Below are positions 26,898-35,313 of a stretch of DNA of 64,000 nucleotides, piece by piece. A program made the position numbers and the translations under genes. Below the pieces are notes generated by a model, which was not told the DNA's origin, ran no database searches, and saw only the letters and a list, made by a program, of their open reading frames with translations. This stretch comes from GWE2-40-63 sp041664345 (lineage in GTDB: Bacteria > Bacteroidota > Bacteroidia > Bacteroidales > SZUA-534): contig JBAYKX010000030.1 of NCBI GenBank assembly GCA_041664345.1, positions 1 to 64,000 on the forward strand, read 5' to 3'. How positions within the stretch are numbered: the stretch's first letter is position 1; each line of letters starts with the position of its first letter.

Positions 26898-29876
26898 ATG
26901 AATTTGAAAGAACATCTAACTGAATTGTCAAAGTTATTGGAAGGAGAAATCTTACAGGATTTGTCCTCCCAAATCCGCTATGCTACGGATGCATCGGTGT
27001 ATTTTGAAAAACCTGAAGCCATTATTATTCCTAAAAACCCAAAGGATGTTGAAACCATTGTCAGGTACGCATCAAAACACCGAATTCCTTTAATACCAAG
27101 AGCCGGTGGAACATCACTTGCTGGTCAAGTAGTTGGAAATGGCATTGTGGTTGATATTTCGAAGCATTTAATCCAAATTATAGAATTCAATCCAAACGAA
27201 AAATGGATAAAAGTTCAACCCGGAATAATTCTGGATGAATTGAACCGATTTTTGGAACCTCACGAATTGTTTTTCGGACCGGAAACATCTACCGCCAACC
27301 GATGTACCATTGGTGGTATGGTGGGTAACAATGCCTGTGGTTTACATGCTGTGGTTTATGGTACAACCCGCGACCATTTACTGGAAGTATCTGGCTATTT
27401 AAGTGATGGCTCGTGGGTCAACCTGAAACCACTAACCGGGGAGGAATTTATGCAGAAATGCAAACAACCGGATTTAGAAGGAAAAATCTATAATCAGCTT
27501 TCAACCATCCTTGCAAACAATGAGAATCAAAAAGCAATTGATGCTAATTATCCGGATCCGAAAATTGTCCGTAGGAACAATGGTTATGCGCTTGATCAGG
27601 TATTAAATTCTCATCCTTTTAAGCAAAATGAAGTAGCTCTCAATCTCTCAAAATTAATAGCAGGTTCGGAAGGTACTCTTTTGTTTATGAGCGAAATAAA
27701 GCTCCAGTTGGTGCCACTTCCCCCGAAAGAAAAGGCACTGGTTGCGTCCCATTTTCATTCAATAAACGATGCACTAAAAGCCAACATTATTGCACTAAAA
27801 CATGGAGTGACTGCGGTTGAGCTGATGGACGATATTATTCTTAATGCCTCGAAGGATAATTTAGAGCAACTGAAAAACCGTTTTTTTGTACAAGGAAACC
27901 CCAAAGCTCTTTTACTTATTGAATTTGCCAAAGAGGATGCTTCGGAATTAACATTGCCTATACAAACTATGATTGCTGATTTGAAACAAAACCAGTTGGG
28001 GTATCATTTCCCGGTTTTGAAAGGTGCCGATATCAAAAAAGCCTGGGAGTTGCGCAAAGCTGGGTTGGGTATTATGGCCAATATTTCAGGCGATGTAAAA
28101 TCCGTCACGGTTATTGAAGATACAGCGGTAAGCACCGATGTGTTGCCCGAATACATTGCAGAATTTACCCAAATTATGAAAAGTTATGGCGAAGACTGTG
28201 TTTACCATGCCCACGCTGGAACGGGCGAAATTCATTTGAGGCCGAGGTTGGACCTGAAAAAGAAAGAAGATATTGACAAATTTGAAAAACTGGGCTGGGA
28301 AATAGCCCGGCTGGTAAAAAAGTACCACGGTTCTTTGAGTGGTGAACACGGCGATGGCAGGTTGCGCGGTCAGTTTATTCCATTTATGCTGGGCGAAAAG
28401 GTTTATGGATTATTGACCGAATTAAAAGACACCTGGGATCCCAATCATATTTTCAATCCCGGCAAAATCATCAACACTCCTTCCATGCGTGAGAATTTGC
28501 GTTATAAGGAGGGCAAAACACGTGATATAATAACCTATTTCGATTTCTCGGAAAAACAAGGATTGGTAAGAGCGGCTGAAAACTGCAACGGTTCGGGTGA
28601 TTGCCGGAAACTGCACACAGCTGGTGGCACCATGTGTCCCAGCTACATGGTTACCCGCAATGAAACCCATGTAACCCGTGGCCGCGCTAACATATTGCGC
28701 GAATTTCTGGTCAATTCACCTAAAAAAAACCCATTCAATCACCAAGAAATTTACGATGCCTTGGATTTATGCCTTTCGTGCAAAGCATGTAAATCGGAAT
28801 GCCCCAGCAGTGTTGATGTTGCCAAAATGAAGGCTGAATTTTTGCAACACTGGTACCATGCACATGGAATTCCAATGAGGACCAGAGTTATAGCTAACAT
28901 CAGCAAGATTAACCAGTTGGGATCCTTTTTACCATCAATTACCAATTTCCTATTATCGAATAAATCTACTTCCCATTTAATGAAATTGATTCTTGGAGTG
29001 GCTCAAGAACGCTCTTTACCGCTAATATCAAAGCAAAGCTTAAAAAAATGGGTGCAAAACAATGAATCAGTCATGCAAACAAAGCAAAATAAAGGTTCTT
29101 TGGTTTTGTTTATCGATGAGTTTACCAATTTCAACGACACCCACATTGGCATAACAACCATCCGGTTGCTCACCAAACTAGGATATCAGGTTGAGATTGT
29201 TCCTCATTTGGAGAGCGGTAGAGCCTACCTTTCGAAAGGAATGTTGGTAAAAGCAAAAAAAATTGCTATCCGTAATGTCCTTTTGCTAAATGAAATAGTC
29301 ACCGCGGAAAAACCATTGGTAGGAATTGAACCTTCTGCCATCCTTTCGTTCCGCGATGAGTATCCCGATTTGGTTGGACCGGAACTAAAAGCTAAAGCCA
29401 AAGCATTGGCAATAAACACGTTTACTATTGAAGAGTTTTTATCCAAAGAGATGGAAAAGGGAGCTATTGACAAAAATCTCTTTACGGATGAACCCAAACA
29501 GATAAAACTCCATGGGCATTGCCAGCAAAAAGCCATTGCTTCTACCCTACCCACTAAAACCATTCTTTCATTTCCGGCTAATTATAGCGTTAAGGAGATA
29601 CCAAGTGGTTGTTGCGGCATGGCCGGGAGTTTTGGATATGAAAAGGAACATTATGCGGTATCCATGCAAATTGGTGAATTGGTATTATTTCCCGAAATAC
29701 GGAAAACTGCTTCAGATATTACAATTTCAGCTCCAGGAACCAGTTGCAGGCATCAAATTTCCGATGGCACAGGACGAAAGGTGTTACATCCGATTGAAGT
29801 ATTGTTTGAAGCGCTAAATAAACTACCACACAGCAGATCTGACGAGGTATTACCTGAAAACATTTTTACTTTGTAG
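26898..29876 (+). CDS. FAD/Fe-S D-2-hydroxyglutarate dehydrogenase-like protein (YdiJ family)
   Basis: About 992 residues, starting at the ATG at 26898 rather than the in-frame TTG at 26889. The N-terminal FAD_binding_4 domain has IPLIPRAGGTSLAGQV and MVGNNACGLHAV; the FAD-oxidase C domain ends in YHAHAGTGEIHLRP and GSLSGEHGDGRLRG. A ferredoxin-like region holds CNGSGDCRK, GTMCPSYMVT and CLSCKACKSECPS. A GlpC-type CCG domain follows (GHCQQKA, SGCCGMAGSFGYEK). YdiJ oxidises D-2-hydroxyglutarate, passing electrons to the membrane chain. Its place next to DUF1338 fits lysine degradation through 2-oxoadipate. An orphan -7-like TATTTTTG lies at 26870-26877. Confidence 0.9.
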   Translation: MNLKEHLTELSKLLEGEILQDLSSQIRYATDASVYFEKPEAIIIPKNPKDVETIVRYASKHRIPLIPRAGGTSLAGQVVGNGIVVDISKHLIQIIEFNPNEKWIKVQPGIILDELNRFLEPHELFFGPETSTANRCTIGGMVGNNACGLHAVVYGTTRDHLLEVSGYLSDGSWVNLKPLTGEEFMQKCKQPDLEGKIYNQLSTILANNENQKAIDANYPDPKIVRRNNGYALDQVLNSHPFKQNEVALNLSKLIAGSEGTLLFMSEIKLQLVPLPPKEKALVASHFHSINDALKANIIALKHGVTAVELMDDIILNASKDNLEQLKNRFFVQGNPKALLLIEFAKEDASELTLPIQTMIADLKQNQLGYHFPVLKGADIKKAWELRKAGLGIMANISGDVKSVTVIEDTAVSTDVLPEYIAEFTQIMKSYGEDCVYHAHAGTGEIHLRPRLDLKKKEDIDKFEKLGWEIARLVKKYHGSLSGEHGDGRLRGQFIPFMLGEKVYGLLTELKDTWDPNHIFNPGKIINTPSMRENLRYKEGKTRDIITYFDFSEKQGLVRAAENCNGSGDCRKLHTAGGTMCPSYMVTRNETHVTRGRANILREFLVNSPKKNPFNHQEIYDALDLCLSCKACKSECPSSVDVAKMKAEFLQHWYHAHGIPMRTRVIANISKINQLGSFLPSITNFLLSNKSTSHLMKLILGVAQERSLPLISKQSLKKWVQNNESVMQTKQNKGSLVLFIDEFTNFNDTHIGITTIRLLTKLGYQVEIVPHLESGRAYLSKGMLVKAKKIAIRNVLLLNEIVTAEKPLVGIEPSAILSFRDEYPDLVGPELKAKAKALAINTFTIEEFLSKEMEKGAIDKNLFTDEPKQIKLHGHCQQKAIASTLPTKTILSFPANYSVKEIPSGCCGMAGSFGYEKEHYAVSMQIGELVLFPEIRKTASDITISAPGTSCRHQISDGTGRKVLHPIEVLFEALNKLPHSRSDEVLPENIFTL

Positions 29877-29891
29877 AAGAGCTACGAGGAA

Positions 29892-29986
29892 CCGAGTTTA
29901 CGAACTCGGTAAAGCCAATATTACCCTGAGATCCCTCGACTTCGCTCGGGATCAGTTCGACTAAATAATCCCGAGTGCTCGGGATT
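29892..29986. repeat. Cluster of three palindromes
   Basis: CCGAGTTTACGAACTCGG (29892-29909), GATCCCTCGAC-TTC-GCTCGGGATC (29930-29953) and AATCCCGAG-TG-CTCGGGATT (29967-29986) lie in a row between two convergent genes. The CCCGA/TCGGG core recurs near 440, 480, 43117 and 53743. Confidence 0.55.
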
Positions 29987-30023
29987 AAAGTCTCACTGAT
30001 TTGATTATTTCCGATATAATCAG

Positions 30024-30055
30024 AAAAGCCGTTCCGGAAATCCGAAACGGCTTTT
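30024..30055. terminator. Bidirectional terminator
   Basis: Arms AAAAGCCGTT (30024-30033) and AACGGCTTTT (30046-30055) followed by TT, between the convergent dehydrogenase and the secreted BNR/PKD gene. Confidence 0.75.
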
Positions 30056-30073
30056 TAATATCCGATTTTAAAT

Positions 30074-33000
30074 CTAGTTTACCACAACTTTACTGTGTAA
30101 CATTCTATTACCAACTGTAACTTGCAATTGGTATATTCCAGCTGCTAATGAGGCAATATTTACCGGAATTGATAAGCTAGTTGATGTTTTTTCAAATTGT
30201 TGCTGCATCACTATTTTACCTTCAATATTTACTACCTCAAGCTTAATGGTTCCAATATAAGCTTTCGATTCAAAATAGATGTTAAATTTTCCATTGTTTG
30301 GATTGGGATATACCGAAACCACTTCATTAGCTAATAAATCATCTATATCTACCCCAACCACAATCACTTTCATGCTTATAGAATCAGTTCCACAATCGTT
30401 GGTTACCTCTTGCAATGGCTGATAAGTACCAATTTGGTAGAGGTGTTTTGGAGCAATTTGGGTTGAAGTAGTACCATCGCCAAAGTCCCATAAATAAGTT
30501 TTTGCATTGCTCGATGTGTCAATAAATGTTACCATTGTTGTATCAACTGAAACCTCGAATCCAGCAACTGGAAGTGGATCGACGGTTAAATAAGCACTGG
30601 TAGATGAAACACTACCGCAAACATTGGTTGCAATACATTTAAAATAACCTTGAAAATCCTTTTGAACAGAATCAATATATAATGAATTAGAACCCGTTTC
30701 AAAATCCTCATCATTGAGTTGCCATTTGTAGGTCAATCCAAAACCTTTGGCTTGCACTAAAAAATTTACGCTTTGCCCTTCACAAACCCTCTTATTCTCC
30801 GACTGCACGGTGTAGGTTGGCATTTCGGAAACTAAAACGGTTATTTCTTTTGAAGTGGTGCAAGCATCACCGGTTAATGAAACATAATAAGTAGTTGATT
30901 GAGTGGGTGATACCGTAACTTGGGAATTACTACCTAAATTGCCCGACCAGTTGAAAGTTCCGTTACCTGTGGCGGTTAAATCAACCTCGCTTCCTTTACA
31001 GATTTCAGCTTGGCTCGCGGTTACCGATAATTCAGGCAATGTGTTAAGTGTTACTTCAACAGAATCGGTAGTTACCGTAAAAACACTATTTGATATCTTG
31101 CAATAATAGGTTCCAACATTTGGTTCTTGAACATTTTCAATTTTCAAATCCTTATTCTTTTGGTTCGTCAATGCTACATTATTAAAATACCAAGTATAGG
31201 TCAATCCATATCCATCGGCATCTGTTGATAATTTTAAAACGTCAGCTGGACACAATTTAACTGATTCAGGTTGTAAAAGAATCACCGGTTCATCATAAAC
31301 ATTAATGTATCCAATATTTGTTTTTACTACAGGATTTCCATTGTATTTTACCATCAATGAAACATTTTTCAGTCCACCAGTAGTATAAGAAACTTCTGGT
31401 GCATCAAAGCCTTCTGAATTTGCAGGAACTGCTCCATCGCCAAAAAACCAATTGTATGAATATCCATTATCAACTGTTTTGTTTTCAAATGTAATAGCCT
31501 GATTAACGCTTATTGATGTTTTTGAAGCTTTAAAATCGGGATTAGGAAAAGTATCCACACAAAATGAAATGGTATCGGCAATGGTAAATTCAGCCCCACT
31601 CCCCAGTAAAACATCCGTAGTATTATTCCTTACCTCATAGCTTCCATTGCCTTTACTGCAACAGATACCATTAACATCGGTAATTACAAATTTATAACAA
31701 CCGGTTTGAAACGCCAGATTTTTCTCAACAACATACACACTATCATTTATATAGATGGAAGAATTAATCACCAAATTGCCCAAAGAATCAATTACTTTCC
31801 AGGTTGTTTCGCTAGCCAAACTATCGGTTACTAATTTAATTTGAATCCAGTTGTTTTTTTCAACCGAGTAATTTGATGAAATAGTTCCGACAAGGTTAGT
31901 TTGATTCGCTGCAATGAGTCGCGCAGTAAAAACATGATTCCCCGGTTCTGAAATAAAGTTAGGAAACAAAATTTCTGCTGTTTTAGTAGTTTCTAAGGCA
32001 ATTAAAGCAAAAAGAGTATCTTTTTTATTGTTATCAATCTGATATTCAATAGCTATTGTGTCAATTTTATTAATGCCAATATTCTTAATTGTTACCGATG
32101 CCTGAATGGAATCAGTTGCATTGTATAGATCTTTAGGAGAGGTAATTCCTATAAAACGGGCATTGTATGCTTGGGTAATATCTTCAGAGTATAAAGGCGA
32201 AGCCCACAAACCCCTGCCATAAGTTGAAGCCCTAATGGTATTATTTGCTGGGGTTTGAGCATCGTAATATATTTCCAACTCCGAAACTTCTGCTGATGCC
32301 GGTAATCCATTACTAAAGTAAATCCATTCGGGCATGGTAGCATCTTTATAAAACACACCTATGTCAGTACCAACATACAATCCTTCGTTGCTTGTTACAT
32401 CGTAAACTAACGTTGAATAATTGACCTTTGGCAGATTTAAAGTTATCTTGCTCCATGTATTACCTTGATCTTTTGATTTATAAACTTGATAATTTGAGGC
32501 TGTTACATATACAATATTTTCATCGGTAGGGTGAGCCTCAATATCCGTAATAGTTACTGAAGGTAAGTTTGATAATCTAGTCCAAGTTGGTGTAGCCGAA
32601 TTTGCATTAATGGCTCTGAAAACCATTTTATTTTCTCTAGCGGCATAAAGAATGTCTGAATTTGCAGGTGAATTCTCCAATACGCTGAAATTACTGGTAT
32701 TGGCAATACTTGTCGAAATTTTTGTCCAGGCAACAGTACCGCTCTGTACATTGGTAGTCCTCCAAATATTCTTCATTCCTACATACATTATTTTAGGATC
32801 TTCCTCATTTAAAATATAAGGAGTAACCCATGCTCCCTCTTCACTAATATTATCTGTAATTCTGCCAAAACCGCCTGCATTAACACTTCGATAGATGGTA
32901 CCATAATACAAGGAACCAAATTTGTATTTTTCAGTAGTATGATCAAATAGGCATTCCATACCGTCACCACCAAGTATTACACTCCAAATATTGTCTTTAA

Positions 33001-34474
33001 AATAGCTGGTTCCATTATCTTGATTTCCGCAAAGCACCCAATCGCGCTTGGTGGCACTTTGTCCTATTTTGTAAATTTGTGAAATAGAAATTCCTGAGGA
33101 ATTATTAGTCCAAGCAGTTCCTCCATTGTCGGTGTAATACAAACCGCCATCATTGGCTGTATAGAGTCTGTTATTTAACAAATTAAAAGCCAAAGCATGA
33201 TGGTCGGCATGAACTGGAGGAGCTCCAGAGCCAAGCCAATGAGCATTAATTTTCCAGGTTTTACCTGAATCTTTCGATTTCCAAATATTTACGCCTCCGG
33301 TATATACTATTTTGGGATCAACTTGATCGACAGCAATACATAAGTCATACCAAGCTTGACCTCCATCATCACTACCATTCGATTCCCATCCCATTAAATT
33401 AGGAGTTGTACTTTGTGAGGAAAAACTTACTCCACTGTTTTCTGAAAAATATAATGCTTTGAATGATTGAGCATTGGAGGCTAATATGTACACGAATTCA
33501 GGATTTCCAGGTGTCACAGCAATAACACCTCTCGACCATGACGTTAAACCACTGCTTACTTTTGTCCACGATTCACCGGTATCAACTGAGCGATAAAAGG
33601 AATTTGATTTTGTGGCATATATAAAATCAGGATTTGAAGGTTTAAATGTCAACGATTTTGAGGTACCACTAGTTTTTAAATTCCATGTTTCGCCTCCATC
33701 AATGGTTTTATAAATACCATTTTCAGTTGCTGCAAAAACAACTTCTGGATAATTTGGATGAATAAGCATCATATTTACAGTTATTTCACCCATACCATTT
33801 GATTTTGGCTCCCAGGTAGTTCCTCCATCAAAGCTTTTATATACTCCCATTCCTGGTGCATCGCCAGCATCACGATCACCGGTTCCTATGTAAATAATAT
33901 TTGGATTCAAAGGGTCAACCACAATGGCCGATACCCCTAAAGTAGGCATCCTATCGGTAGTAGTTTCCCAACTGGCTCCATTATTTGTTGTGCGCCAAAA
34001 GCCGCCCGAAGGAGCTCCAATGTAAATGGTATTTTGGCTTTGTGGATGAAAGGCAATAACATTTATCCGGCCTAATCCGTTGGGTTGTCCCGATTCAGGA
34101 TTAGGCAAATTAACCGGACCTAAAATATTCCAATTACCAGTTCCATTTTTATTTTGTGGGGCTTTCATTAACTCCTGATAAGCATTATAAACGGCATCCG
34201 ATTTAGGTCTGTTTCCTGCTTCGTCAACCCTGACTTTCATAAATTGTTCCCATCTTTTAAAGGGCTTCCAACCTGAACCTCTGGTTACAATCCTATTCTC
34301 CCAATACAAATTAAATGCACGTTGGGTGGCATAAAAATTTGCATTCTTATCCTGCATCATGTCAATCCAATAGGGAAAATTGGCAGAATCATTCAACACG
34401 GTTTCTTTATCATTTTGAGCCGAAACCAGATTTACTAAAGCCAATAAAAAGGCGAGTGTTAAAATTTTTGTCAT
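30074..34474 (-). CDS. T9SS-secreted BNR-repeat (sortilin-like) protein with PKD and Ig-like domains
   Basis: A 1466-residue exported protein. The signal peptide ends near residue 19 (LVNLVSAQ). About 125-790 is a beta-propeller of sialidase/Vps10-type BNR repeats with many SxDxGxTW motifs (SFDGGTTWEP, TIDGGETWNL, SVDTGESWTK, SKDSGKTWKI). Then come a CARDB-like domain, PKD domains (about 990-1070, FFGDG; about 1290-1360, WDFGDGTTST), Ig-like domains with VCEGQSVNF and LCPADVLKL, and a Por sorting tail from about 1385 (VVSVYPNPNNGKFNIYF). Such proteins are surface glycan-binding or hydrolytic factors; no catalytic site is identifiable, so the substrate is unknown. Confidence 0.88.
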   Translation of the reverse strand: MTKILTLAFLLALVNLVSAQNDKETVLNDSANFPYWIDMMQDKNANFYATQRAFNLYWENRIVTRGSGWKPFKRWEQFMKVRVDEAGNRPKSDAVYNAYQELMKAPQNKNGTGNWNILGPVNLPNPESGQPNGLGRINVIAFHPQSQNTIYIGAPSGGFWRTTNNGASWETTTDRMPTLGVSAIVVDPLNPNIIYIGTGDRDAGDAPGMGVYKSFDGGTTWEPKSNGMGEITVNMMLIHPNYPEVVFAATENGIYKTIDGGETWNLKTSGTSKSLTFKPSNPDFIYATKSNSFYRSVDTGESWTKVSSGLTSWSRGVIAVTPGNPEFVYILASNAQSFKALYFSENSGVSFSSQSTTPNLMGWESNGSDDGGQAWYDLCIAVDQVDPKIVYTGGVNIWKSKDSGKTWKINAHWLGSGAPPVHADHHALAFNLLNNRLYTANDGGLYYTDNGGTAWTNNSSGISISQIYKIGQSATKRDWVLCGNQDNGTSYFKDNIWSVILGGDGMECLFDHTTEKYKFGSLYYGTIYRSVNAGGFGRITDNISEEGAWVTPYILNEEDPKIMYVGMKNIWRTTNVQSGTVAWTKISTSIANTSNFSVLENSPANSDILYAARENKMVFRAINANSATPTWTRLSNLPSVTITDIEAHPTDENIVYVTASNYQVYKSKDQGNTWSKITLNLPKVNYSTLVYDVTSNEGLYVGTDIGVFYKDATMPEWIYFSNGLPASAEVSELEIYYDAQTPANNTIRASTYGRGLWASPLYSEDITQAYNARFIGITSPKDLYNATDSIQASVTIKNIGINKIDTIAIEYQIDNNKKDTLFALIALETTKTAEILFPNFISEPGNHVFTARLIAANQTNLVGTISSNYSVEKNNWIQIKLVTDSLASETTWKVIDSLGNLVINSSIYINDSVYVVEKNLAFQTGCYKFVITDVNGICCSKGNGSYEVRNNTTDVLLGSGAEFTIADTISFCVDTFPNPDFKASKTSISVNQAITFENKTVDNGYSYNWFFGDGAVPANSEGFDAPEVSYTTGGLKNVSLMVKYNGNPVVKTNIGYINVYDEPVILLQPESVKLCPADVLKLSTDADGYGLTYTWYFNNVALTNQKNKDLKIENVQEPNVGTYYCKISNSVFTVTTDSVEVTLNTLPELSVTASQAEICKGSEVDLTATGNGTFNWSGNLGSNSQVTVSPTQSTTYYVSLTGDACTTSKEITVLVSEMPTYTVQSENKRVCEGQSVNFLVQAKGFGLTYKWQLNDEDFETGSNSLYIDSVQKDFQGYFKCIATNVCGSVSSTSAYLTVDPLPVAGFEVSVDTTMVTFIDTSSNAKTYLWDFGDGTTSTQIAPKHLYQIGTYQPLQEVTNDCGTDSISMKVIVVGVDIDDLLANEVVSVYPNPNNGKFNIYFESKAYIGTIKLEVVNIEGKIVMQQQFEKTSTSLSIPVNIASLAAGIYQLQVTVGNRMLHSKVVVN

Positions 34475-34826
34475 TATTTTAATTTTTGATTTATGTTTTC
34501 GTTAGCTTTTAAAAAGTGCACGATATTACTAAAATAAATATATAAACTAATGCATTCATGCATCAGTTTGGGTAACTGTATATATAAAGTAGTTTGTAAA
34601 CTAAGTAGATACAAGTTTCAAATTGTTCAAGAACATACGATACGGAAATTCAAAAAACCTTACCCATTTCACATGGTAACCCATGTTTTAAAAACAAAAA
34701 TGATGCACTAATTAATATTTGTGAAAAATATTTTACCCTCTAGGTAGGGTAAATGGATATTTGGCTGTTTTAATAGTTGTATAAAATATAAAAGAGTTAA
34801 TTAGTACCTCGATAATAAAACATAAC
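34475..34826. promoter_or_regulatory. Divergent intergenic region with a TTTACCCT palindrome
   Basis: Between two divergent genes. TTTACCCT (34732-34739) and AGGGTAAA (34746-34753) are perfect arms with a 6-base spacer, a likely protein-binding site or small hairpin about 75 bases before the acyl-carrier-like gene. No clear TAnnTTTG promoter or small gene is visible in the rest. Confidence 0.4.
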
Positions 34827-35078
34827 ATGGAAAAAGATATCAAACTTGGAGTTTATAAGATTTTAAGAAAACTCGGCGTAAACCGTGATGAAATCTATCC
34901 TGAAGCAAAATTTAAAACCGATTATTTTTTCGATGATGTAGATTGGAATTGTTTTTTATTTTTTGTTGAAAGTAAATTCAATATTTCAATTACTGATGAT
35001 GATCAGAAAGAAATGGTAACTTTAGCAAACACCATTGATGTGGTTGATAGACATATACATTCAATACATCCAAACTAA
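34827..35078 (+). CDS. Acyl-carrier-protein-like small protein lacking the phosphopantetheine serine
   Basis: An 83-residue protein with the four-helix layout and acidic character of acyl carrier proteins: an N-terminal helix (KLGVYKILRKLGV), helix II after FKTDYFFDDVDWNCFLFFVESKFNI by position (about 29-53) and SITDDDQKEMVTLANTIDVVDRHI. Aligning VESKF with the usual LEEEF puts Asp where the Ser of the DSL motif should carry the phosphopantetheine arm, so it probably cannot be a normal carrier. It may be a DUF1493-like or structural ACP homologue. It lies 235 bases ahead of secA on the same strand, with its own terminator between. Confidence 0.7.
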   Translation: MEKDIKLGVYKILRKLGVNRDEIYPEAKFKTDYFFDDVDWNCFLFFVESKFNISITDDDQKEMVTLANTIDVVDRHIHSIHPN

Positions 35079-35099
35079 ATACTACTACTTACTTTACTT

Positions 35100-35125
35100 A
35101 AAAATCCCCAAAATAGGGGATTTTT
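35100..35125 (+). terminator. Terminator after the acyl-carrier-like gene
   Basis: Arms AAAAATCCCC (35100-35109) and GGGGATTTTT (35116-35125) followed by further Ts. Confidence 0.85.
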
Positions 35126-35313
35126 TTTATACTGAAAAAACCTTCCTTCTTTTATTCCTGCGAAGTATCTAGTGCTTCGAAAATCTTTTTAAGTAAAAAA
35201 TATCCCATTCTTCCAATACTTATAAAAAAACAGTTATTTTTGTCTGATTTGAAAAAAAGTAACCATTTTTAGGTCTAAAAAATTGAAAATTAAAGAAATA
35301 TAATCTTATTAGT

